Part shown: positions 7,971 to 16,773 of the stretch, piece after piece
Position numbering within the stretch: position 1 is the stretch's first letter
How the letters are laid out: every line of letters starts with the position of its first letter
Source: Rickettsiales bacterium
Lineage (GTDB): Bacteria > Pseudomonadota > Alphaproteobacteria > Rickettsiales > UBA1997
Assembly: GCA_021298605.1 (NCBI GenBank)
Contig: JAJTDS010000008.1
Span: 1 to 35,676 of the forward strand
DNA length: 35,676 nt
Direction of reading: 5' to 3'
The notes under the pieces: generated by a model
What the model was told of the DNA's origin: nothing
What the model saw: only the letters and a program-made list of their open reading frames with translations
Databases searched by the model: none
Position numbers and translations under genes: made by a program

Positions 7971-9257
7971 ATGAAAAAGTCTAAAATTATTAAAAGCACA
8001 TATTTTCAAGTAATTATAGCTATTATTGTTGGTGTAATTTTTGGTTGTTTCTTTCCAGAATTAGCAATTTCCTGTAAATTTTTGGGCGATGGTTTTATTA
8101 AGTTAATCAAAATGCTTATTGGTCCTTTGATATTCTGCACTATTTTTAATGGAGTAATCAATAGTGGTGACATAAAAATTGGTAAATTGGGCTTAAAAAT
8201 GTTGATATATTTCGAATTATTAACGACTTTCGCCCTAATTATTGGTTTTGGAGTTGCTTATTTTACTGATTTGGGTAAATCAATTAATGGACAAATAGCA
8301 AAAGAAATGGCTGAAAAAATTCCTGCTAAATCTTTAGAATTAGCACATAATAGCCAACATATTGGACATAGTTTTTCTGATTTTTTAATTAAAATAATTC
8401 CAGATACTTTGAGTTCGGCATTTGTAAATGGTGAAATTTTATCTATCCTTTTAGTTGCTTTGTTTTTAAGCCTAGCGGGCCTGCCAATTAAAAAAGAAAT
8501 TGGTTCAATTATCAACTTTTTTGAAGAATTATCAAAGATATTATTTAAAACCATTGGAATTATCGCTAAATTTGCTCCAATTGGGGCATTTGGAGCAATT
8601 TCATACACTATAGGTAAGTACGGTCTTGCAAGCCTTAAAGAATTAATCTCTTTAATTTTAGTTTTTTACTTAACTTGCGGTATTTTTATTTTTACCATTC
8701 TTGCTTTAGTCTGTAGAATATGCGGTTTTAGTATTATCAAATTCTTATCTTACATAAAATCAGAAATAATGTTAGTTCTTGGTACTTCATCTTCTGAATC
8801 AGCATTGCCAATGATTATTCAGAAGCTTGAGAAATTAGGTTGCTCTAAATCAGCAATTGGCATTATTATTCCTGCTGGCTATTCTTTTAATCTTGATGGC
8901 ACTTGTATTTATTTTACTATGGCGATTATTTTTATTGCTAATGCGATGGGAGTAGATTTATCAATTGCCCAACAGCTATCTTTAATTTCTTTGCTATTAA
9001 TTACTTCAAAGGGAGCTGCGGGGGTTTCGGGAAGCGGTTTTATAACTCTAGCCTCAACTCTTGCGATGTTTAATCATCAAGAATTAATAATCGGCTTGCC
9101 TCTAATTCTTGGGGTTGACCGTTTTATGTCGGAAGCAAGAAGTATAACCAACTTAATTGGCAATAGTGTCGCAACTATTGCTATTAGTAAATGGCATAAC
9201 CAAATTGATAATAAGCAATTTAAAATAGAATTAGAAAAAGGCTCAAAAATTATATAG
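7971..9257 (+). CDS. dctA: Dicarboxylate/amino acid:cation symporter (DctA/GltP family)
   Basis: This is a sodium- or proton-coupled importer of C4-dicarboxylates (succinate, fumarate, malate) or acidic amino acids, in the cytoplasmic membrane. The 428 residues contain several hydrophobic segments and the hallmarks of the DAACS family: GTSSSESALP in the re-entrant loop HP1, GYSFNLDGTCIYFTMA in TM7, and GVSGSGFITLAS near HP2. The wording SSSESALP and YSFNLDGT is closer to DctA than to GltP, but substrate cannot be proved from sequence. It is monocistronic and converges with the ABC transporter ATPase gene, leaving only 3 bases between the two stops. Confidence 0.9.
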   Translation: MKKSKIIKSTYFQVIIAIIVGVIFGCFFPELAISCKFLGDGFIKLIKMLIGPLIFCTIFNGVINSGDIKIGKLGLKMLIYFELLTTFALIIGFGVAYFTDLGKSINGQIAKEMAEKIPAKSLELAHNSQHIGHSFSDFLIKIIPDTLSSAFVNGEILSILLVALFLSLAGLPIKKEIGSIINFFEELSKILFKTIGIIAKFAPIGAFGAISYTIGKYGLASLKELISLILVFYLTCGIFIFTILALVCRICGFSIIKFLSYIKSEIMLVLGTSSSESALPMIIQKLEKLGCSKSAIGIIIPAGYSFNLDGTCIYFTMAIIFIANAMGVDLSIAQQLSLISLLLITSKGAAGVSGSGFITLASTLAMFNHQELIIGLPLILGVDRFMSEARSITNLIGNSVATIAISKWHNQIDNKQFKIELEKGSKII

Positions 9258-9260
9258 ATT

Positions 9261-10790
9261 TTATTGAATTTCTAAGGTTTTAGAGCAAAGATTTTTTATA
9301 ATTGCGATATCGTGAGAAATTAAAATATATGTTATGTTGTGATTCTGTTGAATTTTTTTTAATAAATCAATAATAATGATTTGATTAGTAAAATCAAGGG
9401 CTGAAGTTGGTTCGTCTAAAATAATAATTTTTGGTTCAATAATTAAAGATCTAGCGATTGCAACCCTTTGTCTTTGTCCTCCAGATAATTGATGCGGATA
9501 TTTTTCTAGTAAATCAAGCGATAAATTAACTTCGTTAAAAATATCAATTATTTTTTGTTTAAAAATAATTTTTGAGTCAAATGGATAATGTATTTCTAAG
9601 CCTTCTGCCATAATATCAAAAATTTTTAGACGAGGGCTAAGGCTAGAAAAAGGGTCCTGAAAGACAATTTGTAAGTTTTTTCTTAGTTCTAGGGTTTTTT
9701 GGCGAGATTTTTTGGCGGTATGCCAATTTGATATTTCCCCTTTATCATTAAAAAAATTCACTACTCCCTTAGATTCAGTTAAATTAAGCATTGCTAGGGC
9801 AAGGCTGGTTTTTCCAATGCCACTCTTACCAATAATTGCAAGATTCTGTTGTTCATATAAATCAAAGCTAATGCCTTGTTTAGGCGAAACTTTTTCAACT
9901 TGATATTTAGCAATTAAGTTTTCAATTTTTAATATTAATTTTATATCTTGAAATTGATTGGAAAAATTTGTCGATTGTTTTTTATATTCTAAATAATTTT
10001 GATAAAGCTTAGATTTATAGGGTTCAATTAGTTTTTTATCTTCTAATACAAATATTTTATTGGCATAATTTTCTACATTCTCAAGATTATGAGTTATAAG
10101 AAAAATAGAGGCTCCCCATTCTTTGGTTATTTTTTGAAATAATTTTAATATTTCTTGTTTAGTAGGCGGGTCAAGTGCTGTGGTTGGCTCATCTGCAATA
10201 ATTAGTTTTGGTTTATTGGCAATTGCAATTGCTATCATTATTCTTTGTTTCTGACCTCCTGAAAATTGATGTGGATAATCATTGAGCCTTGATTCAATTG
10301 ATTCCAATTCAACCATTGTTAAAATTGATTTAATTTGCAAATTCAGCTCTTTTTTACTGATATTTGGATTATTGATGATTATTGATTCTTCAATTTGTGA
10401 GCCAATTGAATGTAGTGGGTTGAGGGCTCCTGACGGATCTTGAAAGATAATTGCAATTTTATTGCCTCTAAGAGCTTTTATTTGTTGATATTGCGAAAAT
10501 CTTTCAGCAAAATTTTGATAATGATGATTTTGATTAAAAATAATCTTTTTTTCTTGGAAATTTATTTCCCCAGATATATTGGCATTACTCGGAACTAGCC
10601 CTGCAATCGCAAAGGCTAGAGATGATTTTCCACAACCGCTATCGCCAATTAATGCACTAATTTTATTTTCTTCTAATGAAAAAGAAATATTTTCAAAAAT
10701 TACTTGATAATTTTTGTTATTTTTTTGTAAAAATGATAAAGTTAAATTTTTTACCTCTAAGAGCGAGGCTTTATTATCAAGGTTTACCAC
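9261..10790 (-). CDS. Peptide-type ABC transporter ATP-binding protein with two fused ATPase domains (YejF-like)
   Basis: Two complete ABC ATPase domains lie in one 509-residue chain, as in E. coli YejF, which energises uptake of peptides through a YejABE-type permease. Domain 1 has Walker A GDSGCGKSS (49-57), signature FSGGQ (176-180) and Walker B LIIADEP (about 196-202). Domain 2 has Walker A GKSGIGKTS (321-329), signature LSGGQ (435-439) and Walker B IIILDEP (455-461). Both H-loops (LITHNLE, LISHDIA) are present. No permease or binding-protein genes are in the window, so the transporter is split or this ATPase serves a distant one. The best start is a GTG at 10790. The nitroreductase gene lies 20 bases upstream. 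Confidence 0.9.
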   Translation of the reverse strand: MVNLDNKASLLEVKNLTLSFLQKNNKNYQVIFENISFSLEENKISALIGDSGCGKSSLAFAIAGLVPSNANISGEINFQEKKIIFNQNHHYQNFAERFSQYQQIKALRGNKIAIIFQDPSGALNPLHSIGSQIEESIIINNPNISKKELNLQIKSILTMVELESIESRLNDYPHQFSGGQKQRIMIAIAIANKPKLIIADEPTTALDPPTKQEILKLFQKITKEWGASIFLITHNLENVENYANKIFVLEDKKLIEPYKSKLYQNYLEYKKQSTNFSNQFQDIKLILKIENLIAKYQVEKVSPKQGISFDLYEQQNLAIIGKSGIGKTSLALAMLNLTESKGVVNFFNDKGEISNWHTAKKSRQKTLELRKNLQIVFQDPFSSLSPRLKIFDIMAEGLEIHYPFDSKIIFKQKIIDIFNEVNLSLDLLEKYPHQLSGGQRQRVAIARSLIIEPKIIILDEPTSALDFTNQIIIIDLLKKIQQNHNITYILISHDIAIIKNLCSKTLEIQ

Positions 10791-10810
10791 TAGTAAGAGA
10801 TAAAATTAAT

Positions 10811-11464
10811 TTATATTATTTTAACCAAAAAATCGTGATTAAATCTAACTTTTTTTAAATTTTGATATTTGTCATCAGCACTTCTAAAACCTAAAGCACA
10901 ACTGCAGATAGTAGCATAGTTGCTATTTGTTATGCCAAGAATTTCATCATATTTTTCGGGGTTTATTCCCTCAATTGGACAGCTATCAATATCAAGAAGA
11001 GATGCAGTTGTCATTAAGTTGCCAAGTGCTATATAGGCTTGTTTTGATGCCCAGTTGAAAATATCTTTATGGCTAGAAATTAAATTATCAATCATCATTT
11101 TTTTATATTCCGCAAGATTAGATTCTGCAATGGAGCGAGTTTTAGAGGTTAATTTGATAAAATTATCAATATATTCTTCGTTGATATTTTTGAGAGCGGT
11201 TAAAACCACTAAATGTGATGATTGTTCAATTTGAGGTTGATTCCATGAATGTGGAGTTAACAATTTTCTAGTTTTTTGATTCTCAACTAATAAAAATTGA
11301 TATGGTTGTAGCCCAAATGATGAAGGGCTCATAATCATTGATTTTTCTAGCATCTCCCAATCTTGATTATTGATTTTTTTATTAATGTCAAAAATTTTAG
11401 TAGCATATCTCCAATTCATTGCATCGATTATTTTTTGCTTAAATTGTTGTGTATTTTCTTTCAT
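10811..11464 (-). CDS. Nitroreductase-family NAD(P)H-dependent oxidoreductase
   Basis: A 217-residue FMN-dependent oxidoreductase of the NfsB/YfkO type. The N-terminus has the FMN-phosphate binding pattern NWRYATKIFD, followed by MSPSSFGLQPYQFLLVEN, and near the C-terminus PIEGINPEKYDEILGI and ALGFRSADDKYQ, all usual for this group. Natural substrates of the family vary (quinones, nitroaromatics, flavins), so the physiological role is not set by sequence. It is the first gene of a likely two-gene unit with the ABC ATPase, 20 bases apart; no functional link between them is obvious. Confidence 0.88.
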   Translation of the reverse strand: MKENTQQFKQKIIDAMNWRYATKIFDINKKINNQDWEMLEKSMIMSPSSFGLQPYQFLLVENQKTRKLLTPHSWNQPQIEQSSHLVVLTALKNINEEYIDNFIKLTSKTRSIAESNLAEYKKMMIDNLISSHKDIFNWASKQAYIALGNLMTTASLLDIDSCPIEGINPEKYDEILGITNSNYATICSCALGFRSADDKYQNLKKVRFNHDFLVKII

Positions 11465-11623
11465 TATTTAAATTATTAGTTGAAATTGTTAATTGTAGCG
11501 AGTAAAATGATTATTGCTAATCCAAGAAATTATTCTCAAGAAATTATTCTTTGTTGCTTTATTTATGATTTGCAATTTCATTATGCAATAATCTTAATCA
11601 AAAGTTATTTTGCAATCAAATTT

Positions 11624-12406
11624 ATGAATAAAACATTCGAACAAAATACAAAAAATAATAGCCAAGCTACTAATGCTATAAATCAAGAAGAAGATAATCA
11701 AATTCACAGTGCGGAAGAGGTTAATTCATTGATGAAGGAAGAAAATAAAGTAAATAAAATTACCAAAAAAGTAGAAGAATCCGGTAAAAAAGCAGAAGAT
11801 GTTGATGATGACCAAAGATTCATTGATAAAAGAGAAAATGAAAATGATAAAAAACAACAAGAAGGTAATGAAAATGATAAACAGCAAGAAAATCAAGAAG
11901 GAAGTGGTTTTTTTAAAAAAATAAAGAACTTAATTTTTCCTAAGCAAAATCAAGTTAGAACCCTTGATAATGAAGTGGGTGGATTAGAAGCAAAAGAAGA
12001 TAAAGGAATTTCAAGTAAAGATGTTTGGGATGATAGATCGGAAGAAGTTGATAAAATGGGCTCTACCGATACTTTTAATACTAGCGGTATGAGGTCTGTT
12101 GTGTGGAATGCTAAAAAGAATCGCCTTAAGGCAATTAAAAATGCTAAGCGCAATTCTGAAAATGCGGTTGATGTTCTTGAAGGGGTTAAGGGGAAATCTA
12201 AAAATCAAGAGGGTAAGTCTAGTAAAATATCTGAAAGACCAATAACTAGAATGCCTTTAATTTACAATAGTGCTAAAATGCCTCAAATTGATAATTGGGA
12301 AAATAAAAGTTTGTTTGAAAAATTAAAAACACTAAAACAAGATAACAGCACAATTCACAGCGATAAATTTGGAGGAAATAAAGGTGACGGGGGCAGGGGC
12401 AGGTAA
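11624..12406 (+). CDS. Hypothetical highly charged, low-complexity protein
   Basis: I do not recognise this 260-residue product. It is very hydrophilic, rich in Lys, Glu, Asp, Asn and Gln, and looks largely disordered or coiled. A short internal duplication (NENDKKQQEG then NENDKQQENQEG) lies around residues 78-100. One short hydrophobic patch follows (FFKKIKNLIFPK). The C-terminus is Gly/Arg-rich (KGDGGRGR). There is no signal peptide or membrane segment from this start. I chose the ATG at 11624 over a TTG at 11480, since the extra 48 residues are hydrophobic in patches and poor coding sequence. It precedes murE by 27 bases. Being a secreted effector is possible, but nothing here shows it. 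Confidence 0.6.
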   Translation: MNKTFEQNTKNNSQATNAINQEEDNQIHSAEEVNSLMKEENKVNKITKKVEESGKKAEDVDDDQRFIDKRENENDKKQQEGNENDKQQENQEGSGFFKKIKNLIFPKQNQVRTLDNEVGGLEAKEDKGISSKDVWDDRSEEVDKMGSTDTFNTSGMRSVVWNAKKNRLKAIKNAKRNSENAVDVLEGVKGKSKNQEGKSSKISERPITRMPLIYNSAKMPQIDNWENKSLFEKLKTLKQDNSTIHSDKFGGNKGDGGRGR

Positions 12407-12433
12407 TTTGTTATTAATTTTAAGTTATTTCTA

Positions 12434-14017
12434 ATGCAAGGAATCGTTGTTCTAAAAGAATATATTAAATCATTGATTAAAAAATCATCATTTGATAGTA
12501 AAGAAAAAATTATTTATTATCAGCGAAATAATATTGAAGATCTAGAAATATCAACAATCGAGCAAGATTCAAGAATGGTGAAAAATAATTCAGCATTTTT
12601 TTGTTTAGTTGAAGAGCAAGCAAAAGCAATTTTATATATTAATCAAGCCTTACATAATAGTGCATCGGTGATAGTTGCAAATTTTGATAAAATTTCTTAC
12701 AATTTTCAAGAATTAACAGATCTCAATAAAAATTCAGTTATTTTTATTAATGCTGTTAAGCCATTTAATTTACTGGTTTCATTTTTAAAGAGTTTTTATT
12801 CTCCATTGCCACAAAATATTTATGCAATTACTGGTACTAATGGCAAAACCTCAACTGCCGAATTTATTAGGCAAATATTAGATCTTGCTGATATTAAATC
12901 TGCATCAATTGGAACTTTAGGAGTAAGAACAAGCAATCAAGAACTTAATAATAAATTTATAAATTCCTCCCTTACTACTCCTGATATTGTTTCTTTATAT
13001 AAAAATCTAGCAATATTAAAGAGTAATAAAATTGATGATGTGGCAATTGAAGTGAGTTCAATTGGTTTAGAGCAACAAAGAATATTAGGAATTCCGCTTG
13101 CAGTTGGTTTATTTACTAATTTTACTCAAGATCATTTAGATTACCATCAATCGATGGAAGCTTATTTCTCTAGTAAAATGTTGCTCTTTAAGGAGTATTT
13201 AACAGATAAAAATATTGCTATATTAAATAGTGATATTCCTGAATTTGCCGAAATTACAAGAATTTGCCAGAAGCATCAAATTAGAATTATTGAATTTGGT
13301 ATTAAGGCAGAAGAATCAAAGCTTGGTAATGTAAAGCTTCTTAAGAAAATCTTGGAAAATCAACAGCAAAATATCTCATTATTAATTAATCATAAAAAAT
13401 TTGAAATTACCGTCAATATTATTGGTGATTTTCAGGCTATGAATCTTGCTGGTGCAATTGCCTGTGTTAATGCTGTTCATAATTTTAATCAAGAAAAATT
13501 ACAAGAAATTTTTGATAAAATGCAAGCTTTAAATAGTGCATTGGGAAGAATGCAAAAAGTTGCGAATTTTGCAGATAATTGTACTATTTTCATTGATTAT
13601 GCCCATACCCCAGATGCTTTATCTAAAAGCTTGAATCTTGTTAATTTAATTAAGAATAAAGGTAGGGTTATTGTTTTATTTGGTTGCGGAGGTGATCGCG
13701 ATAAAGCTAAAAGGCCAATTATGGGTAAGATTGCTTCTGAAATGGCTGATATTGCAATTATTACTGATGATAATCCAAGGCTAGAAAATGCTGATGCTAT
13801 AAGAAAAGATATTGTGAAAGGAGTTGAAAATAAAAATTTTATTGAAGTTTCTAATCGCGAAAATGCAATTAATTATGCAATTGCAATGATGAAACCTAAT
13901 GATATTTTATTAATTGCGGGAAAAGGTCATGAAAAATATCAAATTATTGGCAGTGAAAAATTAGAATTTGATGAAGAAAAAATTATCTTAACAGCAATAA
14001 ATCATTTAAATAAGTAG
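12434..14017 (+). CDS. murE: UDP-N-acetylmuramoyl-L-alanyl-D-glutamate--2,6-diaminopimelate ligase
   Basis: MurE adds the third residue, normally meso-diaminopimelate, to the peptidoglycan stem peptide in the cytoplasm. The 527 residues carry the Mur ligase P-loop ITGTNGKTST (about 132-141), the central-domain NFTQDHLDYHQSMEAYFSSK with the lysine that is carbamylated in the family, and DYAHTPDAL. The C-terminal DDNPR motif reads out diaminopimelate rather than lysine. Its N-terminus is some 20 residues longer than usual. murG lies 16 kb away rather than in a shared dcw cluster. The aminotransferase gene follows after 5 bases, so they are likely cotranscribed. Confidence 0.95.
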   Translation: MQGIVVLKEYIKSLIKKSSFDSKEKIIYYQRNNIEDLEISTIEQDSRMVKNNSAFFCLVEEQAKAILYINQALHNSASVIVANFDKISYNFQELTDLNKNSVIFINAVKPFNLLVSFLKSFYSPLPQNIYAITGTNGKTSTAEFIRQILDLADIKSASIGTLGVRTSNQELNNKFINSSLTTPDIVSLYKNLAILKSNKIDDVAIEVSSIGLEQQRILGIPLAVGLFTNFTQDHLDYHQSMEAYFSSKMLLFKEYLTDKNIAILNSDIPEFAEITRICQKHQIRIIEFGIKAEESKLGNVKLLKKILENQQQNISLLINHKKFEITVNIIGDFQAMNLAGAIACVNAVHNFNQEKLQEIFDKMQALNSALGRMQKVANFADNCTIFIDYAHTPDALSKSLNLVNLIKNKGRVIVLFGCGGDRDKAKRPIMGKIASEMADIAIITDDNPRLENADAIRKDIVKGVENKNFIEVSNRENAINYAIAMMKPNDILLIAGKGHEKYQIIGSEKLEFDEEKIILTAINHLNK

Positions 14018-14022
14018 CCTAA

Positions 14023-14868
14023 ATGAAGTTCTTTTTTAAAAATCAAGAATTATTAACCAATCAAAATAATGCTCTTTCAATTAAAGAGCGAGGTTTTATG
14101 TTTGGTGATGGGGTTTTTGAGAGTTGTAAAATTTATAATGGTAAAATTTATAATTTTGAAGCCCATTTATCAAGATTAAAAAAAGGGCTTAGGGCTCTAA
14201 AGATCAATTTTTCTATCTTAAATTTAGAAAAGCAATGTTTATATTTAATTGATAAGAATCAAATAGCTGAAGGTATATTAAGAATATCTATTAGTAGGGG
14301 GCAGGGCAGTATTGGCTATTTGCCGATCGATAACATAGAGCCTCTGTTAATTATTGAAACTAATGAAGCAAAAATTATGCAAGAGCAAAAAATTGAGCTT
14401 TCAATTAGTAAAATCAAGACTGTTCCTAATAGTAGTTTGCCAGTTGGTTGTAAAACTATGCAGGGTGTTCCCTATATTCTTAATAAAATTAAAGCTAAGG
14501 AGCTTGGTTTATTTGATTTAATTATGTTATCACAAAATAATTTTATTGCCGAAACTTCAAGTGCAAATATTTTTTGGATCAAGAAAAACATCATTTTTAC
14601 TCCCGCAAAGGAATGTGATATAATTCTTGGTACAATGAGAGGCAAGATTATAAAATTAATTTCAAAAACTAATGATTTTGAAATTAATCAGATTTGTGCA
14701 AAAACTAGTGCTTTATTTTCCGCAGAAGAAGTGTTTCTTGCTAATGCTAATGGGGTAATAACGGTTGATAATATTGCTTTAAATAATAAAAAAATCAATT
14801 TTAGCTGTCAAAAAACCCTAAAAATCAAAGAATTAATAAGTCAAGATATTGTTAAGAGTTGTTCCTAA
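14023..14868 (+). CDS. Class IV (branched-chain/D-amino acid type) PLP aminotransferase or aminodeoxychorismate lyase
   Basis: This 281-residue protein belongs to PLP fold type IV, which includes IlvE, D-alanine transaminase and PabC (4-amino-4-deoxychorismate lyase for folate). Visible features are RGFMFGDGVFES (about 23-34), HLSRLKKGL, the likely PLP lysine Lys144 in VGCKTM, and ETSSANIFW for phosphate and substrate binding, with GTMRGKII near the C-terminus. Length and the FGDGVFES start favour PabC or D-amino acid transaminase over IlvE. Lying 5 bases after murE could hint at a D-amino acid supply role, but the context also fits folate synthesis. It converges on the RmuC-like gene with one base between the stops. 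Confidence 0.85.
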   Translation: MKFFFKNQELLTNQNNALSIKERGFMFGDGVFESCKIYNGKIYNFEAHLSRLKKGLRALKINFSILNLEKQCLYLIDKNQIAEGILRISISRGQGSIGYLPIDNIEPLLIIETNEAKIMQEQKIELSISKIKTVPNSSLPVGCKTMQGVPYILNKIKAKELGLFDLIMLSQNNFIAETSSANIFWIKKNIIFTPAKECDIILGTMRGKIIKLISKTNDFEINQICAKTSALFSAEEVFLANANGVITVDNIALNNKKINFSCQKTLKIKELISQDIVKSCS

Positions 14869-14869
14869 T

Positions 14870-16003
14870 TTAAATAACAATATTGCTAATTTCATCAAAA
14901 TCCATCATTTGAATATTTTGCTGTTGAAAAGATTCATAAATTTTAGTAGTTTTTGTAAGTTGTAGATCTTGTTTACTAGTTACAACTGCAATAATAAAGG
15001 TTTTTTCAATTGTTAAATCTTTATTATTGGTAAAAATTGATAATATCGACTTCTGATATTGAGGATTTTGCAAAAATGCTAAATATGTTCTGCATTTAAC
15101 GATTAATTGGTTAAGAGCTTCATTTGTTGGATTTTCATTTTGCGACAAATTTTCTTTATTTTTATTTTTAAATTCGTCGAAATAATGGCAAGATTTAAAA
15201 TCAATAATATAAAGTTGATTGCCATTTATAAATACGGTCTCGCATAAAAGCAATTTAGATTTGCTGTTATCAAAATTGGCGGGCAGAAAATAATTTTTAT
15301 TAACTAAATGTCCGCTTACTTTCATTGTTTCAATTAAATCATCGACTAGTTGATGATTAGAAAGGGGTAATATTGCAAAAGATTCTTCTTGATTATTATT
15401 GGAATTTATTTGCATCTTTGTCTCTTCTTTTTTTTGATTGCCGTAATTCTGATTGTTGTTATTGCTATCGCCACCAGATTTTGCTAAAACTGTCAGCTTG
15501 GCAATTTTTTCCATATATTCAGAGATAAGTTTAATTGCTTTTCCCATTAAATTTTTAGTGGTTTCTATCTCAATTTTGTTGCTATCATTTACTTTTTTAT
15601 ATAAGTCATTCCCCATTTTTGCTACTGCTTCTTTGGTATCTTGAATTATATGTTCTTGTGTTGATTTTAAATCAATTAGATGCTTCTCAAGATCTTTATT
15701 TTGTGTTAAAGTGGTCTCAAGTTGTTTTTCTAGTTCTGCTTTTAATTTGATGTCCGTTTCTCTGTTTTTTCTTAATTCATCAATTTCTCTAAGTAGATCC
15801 TCAACCTTCTTGGTTTCTGATTTTGTGGCATTAAATAATTTCTGTTCACTATCTTGTAGTGCTTTGACTTGATCGTCAATTCTTGCTCTAAGCTCTTTTA
15901 TTTCGCGATTTGACGAAATACGGAAATGGGAATAGCGAAAATAAATGATTAGCATAACTAGACCCATACCAACATTACTCGCGATAATTAAAATATATTC
16001 CAT
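14870..16003 (-). CDS. RmuC-like membrane-anchored coiled-coil protein with nuclease-like motif
   Basis: The 377-residue product has one N-terminal membrane helix (about 3-22), a long coiled coil (about 33-170), an Asn/Gln-rich linker (about 178-206) and a C-terminal globular part. That part contains Glu255, then Asp268-x-Lys270 in YIIDFKS, which resembles the PD-(D/E)XK core of RmuC (usual form IDAK). RmuC proteins limit rearrangements at inverted repeats in E. coli. This copy is short and divergent, so the family call is moderate. It is the last gene of a pilT-rsmE-rmuC-like run on the minus strand, 11 bases after rsmE. Confidence 0.6.
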   Translation of the reverse strand: MEYILIIASNVGMGLVMLIIYFRYSHFRISSNREIKELRARIDDQVKALQDSEQKLFNATKSETKKVEDLLREIDELRKNRETDIKLKAELEKQLETTLTQNKDLEKHLIDLKSTQEHIIQDTKEAVAKMGNDLYKKVNDSNKIEIETTKNLMGKAIKLISEYMEKIAKLTVLAKSGGDSNNNNQNYGNQKKEETKMQINSNNNQEESFAILPLSNHQLVDDLIETMKVSGHLVNKNYFLPANFDNSKSKLLLCETVFINGNQLYIIDFKSCHYFDEFKNKNKENLSQNENPTNEALNQLIVKCRTYLAFLQNPQYQKSILSIFTNNKDLTIEKTFIIAVVTSKQDLQLTKTTKIYESFQQQNIQMMDFDEISNIVI

Positions 16004-16014
16004 TGTTTTGATTA

Positions 16015-16770
16015 TTAATTAATTGTTAAAAATTCTTTTGCTAAAACTATTGAGGCAATTACTGCGGTTTCGGACCTCAATATTTGATTTCCCAAAGATA
16101 TTTGATTAATTTGTTCTATATTGTCAATTAGGCTAAATTCTGAGTTAGAAAAACCACCTTCAGGGCCAATAATTATTATAATTTCATTAAAATTATAATT
16201 TTTATTTTTATTGGCAATTTCTTTAAAGCTAGCACCGCCAATTTCATTGCAAAATATTATAATTTTGTTTGAAAAATCTAATTCTTGTAGCCAATTTTTA
16301 ATTTTTTTTGGCAAAATTATTTCAGGAATATCTACTCTTTTTGATTGTTCGCTTGCCTCTTTGACATTGGCAAAGAATCTTGTTTGATTGAAGTTGTCGG
16401 TAATGCTATGGTCAGTAATTAGTGGCTGGAACCTTGACACTCCTAATTCTGTTGCTTTTTCTGCAATAAATTCTAGGTTCTTTCCTTTGATAATTGAAAA
16501 AGCAAGAGTGATATTATGTGGTTTTTTAAAAATAGAAGTTCTTTCTACTATTTTTAAAGTCAAGTTTTTTTTGTTTACATTTTCAATTTGAGATAAAAAT
16601 TCCCCATCAATACCGTTAAATAAAGAAATCTTATCTTTAATTTTAAGCCTTAAAACATTATTTATATAGATAAAATCTTGTCCTTCAATTTTTATTAAAT
16701 CATTTATTTTTAAATCGCAATTTACATATAAACGATTAATTCTGTTATTATTTGATTTTGAATTATTCAT
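16015..16770 (-). CDS. rsmE: 16S rRNA (uracil1498-N3)-methyltransferase
   Basis: RsmE methylates U1498 of 16S rRNA in the assembled small subunit, using S-adenosylmethionine and a SPOUT knot fold. The 251 residues include the N-terminal PUA-like part (RLYVNCDL, LSLFNG-like region) and the knot signature IIIGPEGGFSNSE and SLGNQILRSETA near the C-terminus. A run of about 12 extra polar residues precedes the usual start. It sits 3 bases after pilT and 11 bases before the RmuC-like gene on the same strand. Confidence 0.93.
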   Translation of the reverse strand: MNNSKSNNNRINRLYVNCDLKINDLIKIEGQDFIYINNVLRLKIKDKISLFNGIDGEFLSQIENVNKKNLTLKIVERTSIFKKPHNITLAFSIIKGKNLEFIAEKATELGVSRFQPLITDHSITDNFNQTRFFANVKEASEQSKRVDIPEIILPKKIKNWLQELDFSNKIIIFCNEIGGASFKEIANKNKNYNFNEIIIIIGPEGGFSNSEFSLIDNIEQINQISLGNQILRSETAVIASIVLAKEFLTIN

Positions 16771-16773
16771 AAG

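Noticed and set aside
11480-11623. An upstream TTG start for the charged hypothetical protein
   Set aside because: The added 48 residues differ in composition from the rest and include hydrophobic stretches; the ATG at 11624 is simpler.
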